Shown: positions 26,132 to 35,904, numbered from the stretch's first letter. The stretch: DNA of 64,000 bases from Candidatus Krumholzibacteriota bacterium (GCA_016932415.1 JAFGCX010000007.1:186001-250000); one strand, 5' to 3'. The notes: generated by a model from the sequence alone, not told the origin. Numbers and translations are program-made.

Positions 26132-27400
26132 TTATCTGGCAAGCGATTCCCTTATCACCTGGTACGACTGATGTCCTTTTCTGACCGCCGTAACAAGGTA
26201 ATCGAACCGATATTCACCGATTCCCCCTCCGAGTTCGACGATCACGATCCTGCCCATACCCTTTTCGATAACGGCGAGTCCCTTTGATCCGGCCGAGAGA
26301 GGAGTAAGCTGAACTGTCATACCCTCGGAGACGATCACCTGCGAAAAATGATCGGGAAATTCCACTACTGCCCGTCCACCTTTCAGATCTGCCGTTCCCC
26401 GGATATAAGCGGCCGCCTCTGGACCCTCTATGCAGGCATAGCAGATATCGGTGCCAGGCCGGGATGGATTGGCGACCCTGAAATTCTTTATATCGGCTGT
26501 TATGACGCCCATCCCGGACGCGCCCTCGACATAGACCGCCGCTTTCTTGCTTCCGTTTTCGTCGCAGACAGAAATATATCCAGAGTCTTCAAACCCCGCC
26601 ATCGCCGAGAGGGCGCAGTTAAGGTTTCCGTTCGGGCCGTACGTGTTGATGATCCCGGCGTCTTCGTCATGGACGAAGATCCTGTTCCTTATCTGCCCGA
26701 GCGTATTTGTCACCGCGATGCCATCCCTGACATCGAGCTTCGACACCGGATCTGTCGTACCGATCCCGGTGTTTCCGATCTCATCGACATAGACAGCCTG
26801 GACCGGGCTGCCGTCGACTGCGTCGAGGGAATAGACTGAAGTCAGTCCGGCATCGTCAACACCGTCCGAGAATCCCGAAGGGACATTCTTAAGCATAGAC
26901 CAGTCGACAGGATTGTCCGGACCGTTTATCGATCCTGACGACGAGAGCTCATCCCGCTGGCAATAGATATCGTCATGGTTATGGGCCGAATCGGCGAAAG
27001 CGTCAGCCTGGAACCCCTCGAGAGATTCGGAGTATGCCGATCTGATACTGTACGGAAGAGCGCTCATCTGGACACGCGGCGCGAGTTCCTCCCCTCCCTC
27101 GATCGAGATCCCGAGATAATACTGCTCGTCGAACGGAAGTTCTATCGCAGTGACTGATCCCAGGATCATGCTGAATGTCGATTTGAAGACATTCACGGGC
27201 CGCGTCTCCTGCCACAGCGGGACCCCACCCTCGGCAGTATCATAAATAGCTGTCGTGATGCTGTACGTTCCGTCCGAGACCGGTTCACCCGCGCCGTCTG
27301 TCAGGACTCCCTGATAATCTATCGTTCTCGGGACCTGGGCCGAAGCTGCCTGCATCCAGACGCAGGAGATAAAGATAATTGTAAATATTCTTTTTAACAC
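26132..27400 (-). CDS. Exported tail-fibre-like hypothetical protein
   Basis: A 422-residue protein with a signal peptide (MLKRIFTIIFISCVWMQAASA). The N-terminal region PRTIDYQGVLTDGAGEPVSDGTYSI and the later GIGTTDPVSKLDV resemble phage-tail-collar or tail-fibre-like secreted proteins found in FCB bacteria. The C-terminal block FRVANPSRPGTDICYACIEGPEAAAYIRGTADLKGGRAVVEFPDHFSQV matches the end of the same class. GTG start after AGGAGG. No sorting domain. It may form fibrous surface structures, but this is inferred from resemblance only. Confidence 0.7.
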   Translation of the reverse strand: MLKRIFTIIFISCVWMQAASAQVPRTIDYQGVLTDGAGEPVSDGTYSITTAIYDTAEGGVPLWQETRPVNVFKSTFSMILGSVTAIELPFDEQYYLGISIEGGEELAPRVQMSALPYSIRSAYSESLEGFQADAFADSAHNHDDIYCQRDELSSSGSINGPDNPVDWSMLKNVPSGFSDGVDDAGLTSVYSLDAVDGSPVQAVYVDEIGNTGIGTTDPVSKLDVRDGIAVTNTLGQIRNRIFVHDEDAGIINTYGPNGNLNCALSAMAGFEDSGYISVCDENGSKKAAVYVEGASGMGVITADIKNFRVANPSRPGTDICYACIEGPEAAAYIRGTADLKGGRAVVEFPDHFSQVIVSEGMTVQLTPLSAGSKGLAVIEKGMGRIVIVELGGGIGEYRFDYLVTAVRKGHQSYQVIRESLAR

Positions 27401-27459
27401 TGTCGTTTCCTCCTCTGGCAGGCTTATCGCCTCCGGAACGGGAGTGAGATAATACCTGT

Positions 27460-29589
27460 CTACTTAAGAAGGACCATCTTTTTCGTCTCAATATATTCAC
27501 CGGCATCAAGCCTGTAATAATACACTCCGCTCGCGACGGCGAAGCCGTCGTTGCCTCGCCCGTCCCAGATCACTTCGTGGATACCTCCGGCTTTTCTCTC
27601 ATCTACGAGCAGACGCACAAGCCTTCCGGCACAGTCATAGATCTTCAGAAGAACATCCCGTGGTTCCGATATCCCATAGACTATCGTTGTCAGCGGGTTG
27701 AATGGATTCGGATAATTCTGGCCGAGAAATGAGGCGGACGGAGTCTCCCCCGGCTCTGTGCCGGTAACATCATCCGGAGACAGCAGGCAGGAAAGGCTCT
27801 CGTTTCCATGAGTATCGACGACTCTGAGCTTGTAGAAGTATCCCGCGCCGTTTCTCCACTCTCCGTCGAAATAGACCGTGTCGGGAAGAAAAGCTACAAG
27901 ATTCTCTTCCCCCGTTTCGAAGCTGGCATTTAATCCCCTGAAAACCGAGAAATGGTCGAAATCTGTTTCACGCTCATATTTCCACGTTATGACAAGTCCC
28001 TCGGGATCGAAACTTTCAGTCCCCTGGAGGTCCAGAGGGAAGGAAGGCGCGATATTATCGACAGAATATCCACTGTCGGGAAGGGAAGCCCAGAAGACGT
28101 CGGGAACCGCCGTATGGGCTATGACCTGAAAATAGTGGTATTCGTCGCACGCGGCAGTCGAATCAAAGAACGTCGCTACAGGCCTTCCGTACCCTTCCAT
28201 ATAGTACGCGTCGACCGTCTCTATAAGCTCCCAGTAATATTTTGCCGAAGATGAAAGGGCGATCCTTATCAGCTCCCTGGAATCTCCGGCGGAGAGTTCC
28301 GGAACCTGATCGGTCGACTCCGCGCCTCGCTCGATGGCTGAAATGGCGGCAAGTGGATCAATTGCTCTCCATATCGAATAATGCGTTATATCCCCCGTCA
28401 TATTTATATCAGCCCGGGCGCCAGTCCATGAGAGATAGACCTTACCCCCCTGGTCGCCGGGGATGTCACGCGCCGAATATATCGCCGGCGGAGTCTGATT
28501 AAAAAAGACTGAGAGATCTCTCGACGTCCTGCAGACGACGGCAAAATCTTTCATCCTGTCGCCGTTGAGATCTGAAATGGTAACCGATCTCGGTTGGTCC
28601 GCCGCCTGGAAATCCACTGCAGTGGCGAATGTCCCATCTCCTACGCCGAAAAGGACCGAAACATCGTCAGTGGCGGAATTCGCCGTGACAAGATCACTGT
28701 GGCCGTCCCCGTCGAAATCGGCAGTCTCGATCCACCAGGGACTCCCTCCGACTGTATAGCTGACTGAGGCGGCGAATGTCCCGTCACCGTCATTGATCAC
28801 GATGGCGATCGTCTCACCGGAAAAATTAGTCACGGCCAGGTCTGCGTACCCGTCATGATCGAAATCAGCCGCGCATATCCCCATCGGGCCTCCTCCCGCA
28901 GAGTAATAGACGACGGGATCCAGGGTGCCGTCTCCATTGTTCATCATCACGCCGATATTGCTTATCATATAGTTCGAAAAAGCTATATCGAGATCGCCAT
29001 CGAGATCGAAATCGGCCTGGCAGATCGCGTTGGCGCCATTACCGGCTGTGTATGTCACCGCCGCGGCAAAAGCGCCGGCGCCGTCATTTATCAGGACTGA
29101 AACATCGTCAGAGATATAATTGACGACGATCAGATCGGGGCTTCCGTCACCATTGAAATCGGCCACAGCGCCTGAACGAGGATTCGTTCCAACAGGGTAG
29201 ATCGCATATATATAGAAGTTGCCGCTGCCGTCGTTCTGAAGGACCATAACGTTACCATCCGTCTCGTTCACCACGAGAAGATCGTCATCACCGTCGAGAT
29301 CTATATCGCTGGCGTACATCATGGTTGGACCGTCTCCGACCGCGACATCTACAGGACTGGCGTATGATCCACTTCCGTTATTCATGAATATCGAGATCAG
29401 ATCTACAGAATAGAGAGCTACCGCTATATCGATATCACCATCCCCATCGAGATCCGAGGAACAGACCCCTATCGGATTCATTCCGAGATCATAATTGACC
29501 GGCGCTCCGACGATCGGCTGATCGGCGATCGATGAGCCGGGAAATGAGAAAACGATAATTACTGCAAAGACTATGGCAAACCTGTTCAT
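27460..29589 (-). CDS. Secreted seven-bladed FG-GAP beta-propeller with T9SS sorting domain
   Basis: A 709-residue protein with a signal peptide. Residues about 25-370 contain exactly seven FG-GAP/VCBS units, each with a calcium loop of the DxDxDG type (DLDGDGDIDI, DIDLDGDDDL, DFNGDGSPDL, DFDLDGDLDI, DFDHDGYADL, DFDGDGHSDL, DLNGDRMKDF), so a seven-bladed propeller is expected. Two fibronectin-like regions follow (residues about 375-620), then the T9SS domain with NYPNPFNPLTTIVYG and the end GVYYYRLDAGEYIETKKMVLLK. Likely calcium-dependent surface or secreted adhesin-like protein. SD AGGGAG precedes the ATG. Confidence 0.88.
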   Translation of the reverse strand: MNRFAIVFAVIIVFSFPGSSIADQPIVGAPVNYDLGMNPIGVCSSDLDGDGDIDIAVALYSVDLISIFMNNGSGSYASPVDVAVGDGPTMMYASDIDLDGDDDLLVVNETDGNVMVLQNDGSGNFYIYAIYPVGTNPRSGAVADFNGDGSPDLIVVNYISDDVSVLINDGAGAFAAAVTYTAGNGANAICQADFDLDGDLDIAFSNYMISNIGVMMNNGDGTLDPVVYYSAGGGPMGICAADFDHDGYADLAVTNFSGETIAIVINDGDGTFAASVSYTVGGSPWWIETADFDGDGHSDLVTANSATDDVSVLFGVGDGTFATAVDFQAADQPRSVTISDLNGDRMKDFAVVCRTSRDLSVFFNQTPPAIYSARDIPGDQGGKVYLSWTGARADINMTGDITHYSIWRAIDPLAAISAIERGAESTDQVPELSAGDSRELIRIALSSSAKYYWELIETVDAYYMEGYGRPVATFFDSTAACDEYHYFQVIAHTAVPDVFWASLPDSGYSVDNIAPSFPLDLQGTESFDPEGLVITWKYERETDFDHFSVFRGLNASFETGEENLVAFLPDTVYFDGEWRNGAGYFYKLRVVDTHGNESLSCLLSPDDVTGTEPGETPSASFLGQNYPNPFNPLTTIVYGISEPRDVLLKIYDCAGRLVRLLVDERKAGGIHEVIWDGRGNDGFAVASGVYYYRLDAGEYIETKKMVLLK

Positions 29590-29832
29590 ACGACCTGTCT
29601 CCCTGTTAGAGTCTTGATCATTGCTACAATCTTAAACCGGCCATGGTCAATGGATGTTGATTGAAACCGGATGTACACTCTGTTTATCCACCTTGCCGAC
29701 ATGAAAGCTATCGTCAGTGGAGAAAGGTTTCTTAAGATAAATCGGTTGGGACAATTCAGGCTGGTAATGCCATAAAATATATCCGTACAGGTATATCGTT
29801 ATTCAACAGATCGAGTAGTCGCTATGTGGATC

Positions 29833-30183
29833 TCATGTCATCCTGTGTGCGTCAAGAGCCTTATCGAGAGCTTTCTTGAATGCTTCAGGATCTTCCGGAG
29901 TAAGCAGGATACGTTTTACGAGTCCTTCGCTCTTGTCGATCACCACGTGCTCGACAAAATTCGCCCAATCGACTTTTATCGCCGGGCGAAATCCCTCAAG
30001 GTGAAGATCCCCCCTGAGAAGTCCCTTCACCTCTGATTCCGACACTTCGATAGATTCTATATGATCAAAGGGGATCACCATCATCCCCATATGCGTATCT
30101 ATCTCGACCCTGTCAGCGTAGACGCGATATTCCTGCCATAGACTTTTGACCGTGCTTTTTGATATATAAACAGGACCTTTCAT
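29833..30183 (-). CDS. Small PH-like-domain hypothetical protein
   Basis: A 116-residue cytoplasmic protein with no signal or helix. The pattern VYADRVEIDTHMGMMVIPFDHIESIEVSES followed by GDLHLEGFRPAIKVDWANFVEHVVIDKSEGLVKRILLTPEDPEAFKKALDKAL is that of a bacterial PH-like fold: beta strands and a C-terminal helix. The ATG follows AAGGAG at nine bases. Standing alone between a secreted propeller gene and a DUF5916 gene, it has no informative context. Confidence 0.65.
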   Translation of the reverse strand: MKGPVYISKSTVKSLWQEYRVYADRVEIDTHMGMMVIPFDHIESIEVSESEVKGLLRGDLHLEGFRPAIKVDWANFVEHVVIDKSEGLVKRILLTPEDPEAFKKALDKALDAHRMT

Positions 30184-30341
30184 GATCAGGCACTCCTTTT
30201 TTAAAAAATTCCTTGATCGCTTTCTTGAGTACTATCTTGATATCCCTGAAATCCATTTCAACAGATAGACCGGACCCGTATTTACCGAGAATAGGCCACC
30301 TTGGTGGTATTTGCAAATGTATAAAAAGGATCCGCGTAAAA

Positions 30342-30365
30342 TTTATGTTAAATTTTTAACATAAA
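30342..30365. promoter_or_regulatory. Perfect 11-bp AT-rich inverted repeat upstream of DUF5916 gene
   Basis: TTTATGTTAAA-TT-TTTAACATAAA, perfect over 11 bp on each side, 26 bp upstream of a TATAAT at 30392-30397. It lies in the upstream region of the 30.5-kb gene and also upstream of the divergent 30.2-kb gene. It has no U-tract and looks like a protein-binding site. Confidence 0.45.
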
Positions 30366-30465
30366 ATGGAACATATTAACGATTTTCTCCGTATAATACC
30401 CATACCGGCCGGTAGGCGGCCGGAGATTTAGACCCCGCATCACATTTTTGACCGGGAGTGAGTGG

Positions 30466-32805
30466 ATGAAAAGTTTTTTCGGTTCACGTAACCACCTTGA
30501 TATTATAATGTTAACCGGGTTTTTCCTTGCGGGGATATTATTATCAGGAAATGCTCAGTCAAAGACCCCAACTGACGATTACCCCCCGATCTATCATCCT
30601 GAACTGACCATCCGCAAAGCAACGGGCGCTATCAAGGTCGACGGTTTCATCGAGGATGCCGGGTGGAAGGATGCTGCAAGGATAAATAAATTCTTCGAGC
30701 ATAATCCAGGCGATCAGACGAGACCTGAAGTCGACACCGAAGTCCTGGTAACATACGATGAGACAAACTTTTATGTCGCTTGGATCTGCTACGACGATCC
30801 CGACCAGGTCAGAGCTTTCATGTGCGAGAGGGACAATATATTTGAAGGCGACTATGTCATTCTGGCCATAGATACATATGGAGAAGCTTCGCTAGCATAC
30901 GAGATAGCGGCCAATCCCTACGGGATTCCAGGTGATCTCCTTTACTCATCCAACTATGGAGAGGATATCAGCTACGACATGATATTCCAATCCGAGGGGC
31001 GGATAACCGATTTCGGGTGGGTCGTCGAAATGGCGATACCATTTGAGAGTATGCGCTTTCCAGATAAAGAAGAACAAATCTGGAAAATCGATTTTTGGAG
31101 AAACCGCCCAAGGGGATCGAGGTTCCAGTATTCAATCGCCGCTTACGACAGGGACGAAGCCTGCTGGCCCTGCCAGTGGGGGACGATGAAGGGGATATCC
31201 GGTATAAAACCTGGCAAGGGACTCGAACTTCTCCCATCAATCGTTGCCTACCAGTCAGGCAGTTATGACGACAAGACGGGAAAACTCGACAACATCGATC
31301 CGGATGGAGATATCGCTCTCGGCATCTCGTATGATATATCTTCAGAACTTACAGCCGAAGTGACGCTCAACCCCGACTTCAGCCAGATCGAATCGGACGC
31401 GGCGCAGATAGACGTCAACTCGACATTCGCCCTCTCCTATGCTGAACGCAGACCGTTTTTCCAGGAAGGAAGCGATCTGTTCAAGACATATTTCAGCGCC
31501 GTCTATACGCGCTCCATCAATGATCCTTTACTCGCCGGCAAGATCACGTGGCGAGAGGGGTCGAACTCCGTAGCGGTACTTTCAGCCCACGACGAACACT
31601 CCATTATCATGATCCCGTCGGAGGAGTACAGCAGAGATGTCGAGAACGGCAAGAGCTATTCCAACATCATCCGGGCAAAACATGATTTCGGCGAGCAGTG
31701 TCACCTTGGCATCGTCGCCACCGACAGGCGTTTCGAGGGAGGCGGCTCGGGGTCTCTCGCAGGACTGGACGCGAAGGTACGATTTCTCGGATCGAACAGT
31801 ATCGCCATCCAGGGCCTCGTATCTCGCACCGAAGAAGTCGACAATCCCGATCTTGTCAAGAAATGGGTCGACAGTCTCGGGGTCTACGTGACCGACACTG
31901 AATATAATGAGTCGACCTTCGATGGTGGCAAGTACACCAGAGGGCTCGACGGTGAAACCTTCTGGGGGAACGCTCTTTTTACCAATATCGCCAGGGAGAC
32001 AAGTAAATACTGGACTGGTGCCTCATACGTTGAACGCAACAAGACATTCAGGGCCGATAACGGATTCGAACCGCGCAACAACCGCCGCCAGGCCGAAGTC
32101 TGGCTCGGAGGGGTCAAGAGGTTTGACGAAAGCAAGATACTCGAAAATATCAACGGAACCGTCAGCCTGGACAGGGTATGGAATATGGACGGAGTGAGGA
32201 AGGATGAATGGGCCGACTTCAACGGAGAAATACATTTCCGCGCGGCGCAGACGGGGATTCACAGCCGCTACATGCGCAGCAACGAACTTTATAACGGGAT
32301 CGAATACGATGATATATGGAACGCCCATACATGCTTTAATACTCACCCCACAGCGGCACTTGAATTCGGCGGTAATGTCGATTACGGCCACAGGATAGCC
32401 CGAAGGGACGACACGATGGGCAAGGAACTCAACTGGGGTTTCTGGAGCGAGATACAACCGATCGACAGGCTCTATCTTTTCGGTCAGTTCAGCTACAGCC
32501 AGAGCGACAACCTCTACAACGACGAGCGGCTTTTCGACCAGAGGATCTTCCGGTCGCGGGTGACATTCCAGTTCTCGAGGGAATTCTCCGCCAGACTTAT
32601 CAGCCAGTACAATTCCAGATACGACTGCTGGGATTTCGATCCGCTGCTCGTTTACAGGCTTAACTCATTCTCGGTGTTCTACCTTGGTTCCTCATATAAT
32701 TACAGCTATATGACACTTGAAAAGGGTGAGGGAAGCGAAGTCGAGGAATGGAGGCTTGCCAACAGGCAGTTCTTCCTGAAGTTCCAGTACCTGTTCCAGA
32801 TCTGA
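30466..32805 (+). CDS. Outer-membrane protein, CBM9-like domain plus DUF5916 barrel
   Basis: A 779-residue exported protein. After a signal (LTGFFLAGILLSGNAQS) comes a CBM9-like sandwich: IKVDGFIEDAGWKDAARI, VLVTYDETNFYVAWICYDD, DIFQSEGRITDFGWVVEMAIPFESMRF. The DUF5916 region follows: LNPDFSQIESDAAQIDVNSTFALSYAERRPFFQEGSDLF, then many amphipathic strands ending in an outer-membrane-type terminal strand, FFLKFQYLFQI. ATG 30466 follows GGGAG; the TTG six codons earlier lacks an SD site. It is a paralogue of the 49980-52259 protein. Carbohydrate capture or transport is a guess. Confidence 0.85.
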   Translation: MKSFFGSRNHLDIIMLTGFFLAGILLSGNAQSKTPTDDYPPIYHPELTIRKATGAIKVDGFIEDAGWKDAARINKFFEHNPGDQTRPEVDTEVLVTYDETNFYVAWICYDDPDQVRAFMCERDNIFEGDYVILAIDTYGEASLAYEIAANPYGIPGDLLYSSNYGEDISYDMIFQSEGRITDFGWVVEMAIPFESMRFPDKEEQIWKIDFWRNRPRGSRFQYSIAAYDRDEACWPCQWGTMKGISGIKPGKGLELLPSIVAYQSGSYDDKTGKLDNIDPDGDIALGISYDISSELTAEVTLNPDFSQIESDAAQIDVNSTFALSYAERRPFFQEGSDLFKTYFSAVYTRSINDPLLAGKITWREGSNSVAVLSAHDEHSIIMIPSEEYSRDVENGKSYSNIIRAKHDFGEQCHLGIVATDRRFEGGGSGSLAGLDAKVRFLGSNSIAIQGLVSRTEEVDNPDLVKKWVDSLGVYVTDTEYNESTFDGGKYTRGLDGETFWGNALFTNIARETSKYWTGASYVERNKTFRADNGFEPRNNRRQAEVWLGGVKRFDESKILENINGTVSLDRVWNMDGVRKDEWADFNGEIHFRAAQTGIHSRYMRSNELYNGIEYDDIWNAHTCFNTHPTAALEFGGNVDYGHRIARRDDTMGKELNWGFWSEIQPIDRLYLFGQFSYSQSDNLYNDERLFDQRIFRSRVTFQFSREFSARLISQYNSRYDCWDFDPLLVYRLNSFSVFYLGSSYNYSYMTLEKGEGSEVEEWRLANRQFFLKFQYLFQI

Positions 32806-32830
32806 TCGTATATACAGCGATCGCACCGAC

Positions 32831-32864
32831 AAAAAGGGCAGCTCCAAAGCGGGCTGCCCTTTTT
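32831..32864 (+). terminator. Intrinsic terminator (bidirectional)
   Basis: AAAAAGGGCAGC / GCTGCCCTTTT with a 10-nt loop, 26 bp after the DUF5916 stop. Poly-A before and poly-T after let it work on both strands. Confidence 0.85.
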
Positions 32865-32927
32865 GGTATTATTTTTCAGATCTTTTGTCGGGTTATTGCC
32901 TTTATCCCCGGGTTTCACCGGCCGGAC

Positions 32928-33383
32928 AATATCATCCATCAGGATCATCTTGCGGGTCATGCTCTCCTTGCCCGCCTGGAGCCTGCAGAAATAAATCCCG
33001 CTTGCCATTCGGTTCCCCCTGGAATCTATCCCTTCCCATACGATGTTGTTTTCTCCCGCGTCGCATACGCGGTCGAGAAGCTAAACGACGCGTTTTCCCG
33101 AAACGTAGAAGATATCGAGCGACGCTTTGGTCCTGGCCGGAAGGTAAAATGTGATCTTGGTTGACGGATTGAACGGATTTGGAACATTCTGGAAAAGCCC
33201 CAAGACGCCTGAAGGGATCGAAACAGGGCCGGTCTCAAAAAGGACCCTTGCTTCATCACCTTCGACCGCCTCAACGCGGTAAATATATTCTACTCCTGGA
33301 ATGACTGCCTCATCTGTAAATCCGATGCTCAGCCCTTTCTGCTCGACGAAAAGGTGGTCAGTTATCTTCGAGCACCGGGGCAC
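32928..33383 (-). pseudogene. Remnant of a T9SS-sorted secreted protein with in-frame amber codon
   Basis: Only the end of a cargo gene remains: a fibronectin-like strand pair (EAVIPGVEYIYRVEAVEGDEARVLF), then the sorting domain NVPNPFNPSTKITFYLPARTKASLDIFYVSGKRVV. This is cut by a TAG at 33081-33083, and the same frame continues LLDRVCDAGENNIVWEG, IDSRGNRMASGIYFCRL and MTRKMILMDD. The normal stop after the MILL-type end is also lost, so the frame runs on to 32706. The 5' part is missing, and the remnant begins inside the last 26 bp of the adjacent methyltransferase gene. Suppression of the TAG cannot restore a complete gene. Confidence 0.75.
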
Positions 33384-34092
33384 CTGGCCTCATACCGCAA
33401 TAGACCGTCGCGACGCCGAACGTCATAGGAAAGGATCTCAGGTCTTCAAATCCCGCCTTTTTTAATTGGCCGAGAAATTCCTCACCGGAAGGAAATCCCT
33501 CGACAGAATCAGGCAGATACGAATATGCCGACCTGTCTCTTGAGATCATCCGTCCCACCAGAGGAAGGATCTTTTTAAAGTACAGGTAGTACAGCGACGT
33601 CGCGAAGTGTGATCGGGGTTTTGACAACTCGAGGATCCAGATCCGGCCACCTGTTTTCAACACCCTCCGCGTCTCCGAAAGGCCGAGCATGAGATCATCG
33701 AAATTCCTGACTCCAAAAGCGACCATGACAGCGTCAAATTCAAGATCGCTGAATGGAAGAGCCTCGCTGTCGCCGGGGATAAGAACGATCAGGCGCCCAA
33801 GGTCTCTGCTGATGATTTTTTTCCGGGCGATCCTCAGCATCCTTTCGGCGATATCGACACCGATGATCTTTTCAGGGCCAAGCCTTCGCGCCTCGATCGC
33901 CAGGTCGCCCGTTCCTGTCGCAACGTCGAGGATTTTCCGGGGAGAGGAGCGGCGCATTTTATCGATCATCCTTTTACGCCAAAAGATATCGATACCGAGT
34001 GAAAGGAAGTGATTGAGAAAATCATACCGCCGTGAAATATCGTTGAACATATTCCGGATATGATCTTTATTTTTTTCGGCTTGCCGCTGCAT
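33358..34092 (-). CDS. ubiE: Demethylmenaquinone/ubiquinone C-methyltransferase
   Basis: SAM-dependent methyltransferase of 244 residues for the last step of menaquinone synthesis (menG/ubiE). MFNDISRRYDFLNHFLSLGIDIFWRK is the family's first motif; DVATGTGDLAIEA is the SAM-binding motif I, GVDIAERMLRIARKK follows, and VRNFDDLMLGLSETRRVLKTGGRIWILELSKP is the closing motif. ATG start. Presence of menaquinone rather than ubiquinone is expected from the lineage, so menG is the better functional name. No other quinone gene is in the window. Its 3' end overlaps a degraded cargo gene. Confidence 0.94.
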   Translation of the reverse strand: MQRQAEKNKDHIRNMFNDISRRYDFLNHFLSLGIDIFWRKRMIDKMRRSSPRKILDVATGTGDLAIEARRLGPEKIIGVDIAERMLRIARKKIISRDLGRLIVLIPGDSEALPFSDLEFDAVMVAFGVRNFDDLMLGLSETRRVLKTGGRIWILELSKPRSHFATSLYYLYFKKILPLVGRMISRDRSAYSYLPDSVEGFPSGEEFLGQLKKAGFEDLRSFPMTFGVATVYCGMRPGAPVLEDN

Positions 34093-34168
34093 CGGTCGGG
34101 TTGCTTATCTTTCTTTTCATGTGAAAAAAGCACTTTTCATCAGTCAAAAATATCCTTTCTTAACCATC

Positions 34169-34432
34169 TTATTTCAGTACCAGCCCGACTATCGCCGTCA
34201 CAAGGGCGAGATTCATCGAGATTATATACAAATAGAACCAGAACCCAGGTTTTCCATTCTCCGCCGTAGTGATCTTTGAATATTGATGAATATATTTCAT
34301 GATGAATAACCTGAAAAACAATATGCTGACCTTATGGCCCCGGTTGGAAAGATAGGCCGCCATCACAATCGCCGACACTATGCCGGTGATCAAGCTGACA
34401 AGGGCTATCCCTATAAATACGCTACTCATCAA
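34169..34432 (-). CDS. Small two-helix membrane protein
   Basis: An 87-residue protein with a hydrophobic N-terminal helix (VFIGIALVSLITGIVSAIVMAAYL), a basic loop (NRGHKVSILFFRLFIMKYIHQY) and a second helix (FYLYIISMNLALVTAIVGLVLK). I recognise no family. It lies between menG and a four-helix membrane protein, both minus strand, without overlap. Confidence 0.6.
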   Translation of the reverse strand: MMSSVFIGIALVSLITGIVSAIVMAAYLSNRGHKVSILFFRLFIMKYIHQYSKITTAENGKPGFWFYLYIISMNLALVTAIVGLVLK

Positions 34433-34538
34433 GTACCTCCGCTTCTGTCATTATTCCTTTTATCATCCCACGCTTCGTGAAGATAATACACCCGGCGGTT
34501 TGTTCTTATTCAAAACCGGTAATGCACTGCTGACGACT

Positions 34539-35093
34539 CTATGAGAGATCCTTTTCCGGTCGCATCCGCCAGGCCACCGCCATACCAGTCAGTGTCCATG
34601 CCAGGATATGATAACCGGCGACGGTAAGAGCCTCTTTCAGCGGATATTCCCCTATGCCATACCTTGTCATATCGCCGAAGACAGCGAACAAAAGCCCGAT
34701 ACCGACAAAAAAGAGTACCTTGCGCCAGTAGCTGGACAGTACGCGCTCTGATGCCTGGGAAAGCATCGAAGCTGCGATCATCGGCGCCAGGAGAAAAAGA
34801 ACAAGCCCGAAAATCATCATCCTTCCAGCCGCTTCATGTCCAAACCCGCTGTAGAGGATGCTGAATACCGGTTCACCCGGGGGAAACCCGGTCTGCGGGT
34901 TTCCGGCAGGATTACAGATATACCTGCCCGGCTCGGTTATCTCTTCCTTAAGCAGTTCGTATACCAGCCGTTCATTCTGAATCGGTCTCATATCCAACCT
35001 GCTCTTCAGCCCGAATATACCGTTAACGAGAACTGTCAAAATTATCAACGCCAGAGTCCCAAGCAGACCGGAAACTATCACTCTCTTGATCAC
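34539..35093 (-). CDS. Four-helix membrane protein of unknown function
   Basis: A 184-residue protein with about four to five helices (VSGLLGTLALIILTVLV, MMIFGLVLFLLAPMIAASM, VLFFVGIGLLFAVFGD, ALTVAGYHILAWTLTGMAV) and a polar external loop (residues 45-80, CNPAGNPQTGFPPGEPVF). The start overlaps the end of the AlkD-like gene by the 4-bp ATGA type junction, so the two are translationally coupled. Not recognised as a known family. Confidence 0.65.
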   Translation of the reverse strand: MIKRVIVSGLLGTLALIILTVLVNGIFGLKSRLDMRPIQNERLVYELLKEEITEPGRYICNPAGNPQTGFPPGEPVFSILYSGFGHEAAGRMMIFGLVLFLLAPMIAASMLSQASERVLSSYWRKVLFFVGIGLLFAVFGDMTRYGIGEYPLKEALTVAGYHILAWTLTGMAVAWRMRPEKDLS

Positions 35094-35839
35094 TTCAGCC
35101 TCCTTCGATCAAAGCAATATTTGCCGTAATTTATTCGGATTTCACCCTTCAAATACCTCTGCCTCTCTTCCTCGTCAAACTTCTCGATCGCGTACCTGAG
35201 CATCGTCCGCGGCATTTTCCTGTAATGTTTTTTCAGGAATTTCCGCTCAGTGGCAATATCTCTCTTCCCCACCTCCCGGAGCATCCAGCCGACCGCTTTG
35301 TGGATCAGGTCCTCCACGTCACCGATCAATATTTCTGATATCTCCATCGTCTCATCATACCTGTCCCGTTTGATGAACCAGTATGTCGAGATGATGGCGA
35401 TCCTGCGTTCCCAGATAGATCTCGATTTCGCGAGCCTGCGCAAAACAGCCTTGTCTCTCTCTTCAAGCCAGGCTCCGACTATGTGATATGCTGACAGATC
35501 GACGAGATCCCAGTTGTTTATATGCCTGGTGTTGTTCAAATAGAGCCGGTAGATCTTTTCCTGCTCGCCGGCACCAGCCCTGGAAAACCGATCGACCATA
35601 AGAAGCAGGGCGAAGAGCCGCACTTCATGATATTTCGACCGGAGAAGTCTTTCCACCAGGGAAAGTGAAGCGGACCTGTACCTTTTCGCCGCCTGGCGTA
35701 CTACCGGGACCCTGATGCCCAGGAAGATATCGCCATGGCCATACTCACCCTCGCCTGTTTTGAAAAACCGCTGCGAATGGGCCGCTATCTCCGGATCGGC
35801 CAGGTCAAGCAGATGCTCCATCATCTCCTTATATGACAT
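35090..35839 (-). CDS. AlkD-like DNA alkylation repair protein
   Basis: A 249-residue all-helical HEAT-like protein. The stretch IFLGIRVPVVRQAAKRY and the motif NNWDLVDLSAYHIVG, with the Trp-Asp pair used by AlkD glycosylases to excise positively charged alkylated bases, place it in the DNA-alkylation-repair family. Length is normal (about 230-250). With the ogt at 2.1 kb it is the second alkylation-repair gene in the window. First gene of a two-gene unit with a membrane protein. Confidence 0.9.
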   Translation of the reverse strand: MSYKEMMEHLLDLADPEIAAHSQRFFKTGEGEYGHGDIFLGIRVPVVRQAAKRYRSASLSLVERLLRSKYHEVRLFALLLMVDRFSRAGAGEQEKIYRLYLNNTRHINNWDLVDLSAYHIVGAWLEERDKAVLRRLAKSRSIWERRIAIISTYWFIKRDRYDETMEISEILIGDVEDLIHKAVGWMLREVGKRDIATERKFLKKHYRKMPRTMLRYAIEKFDEEERQRYLKGEIRINYGKYCFDRRRLK

Positions 35840-35904
35840 TCAAGTGACCTCTCTGTCTTATGGATTCGATCCTTGCTCACTATCAGGCATTCTCCCGGTT
35901 CACC

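Noticed and set aside
30113-30316. 67-codon open frame on the minus strand overlapping the PH-like gene
   Set aside because: No SD site and it conflicts with the better supported frame 29833-30183.
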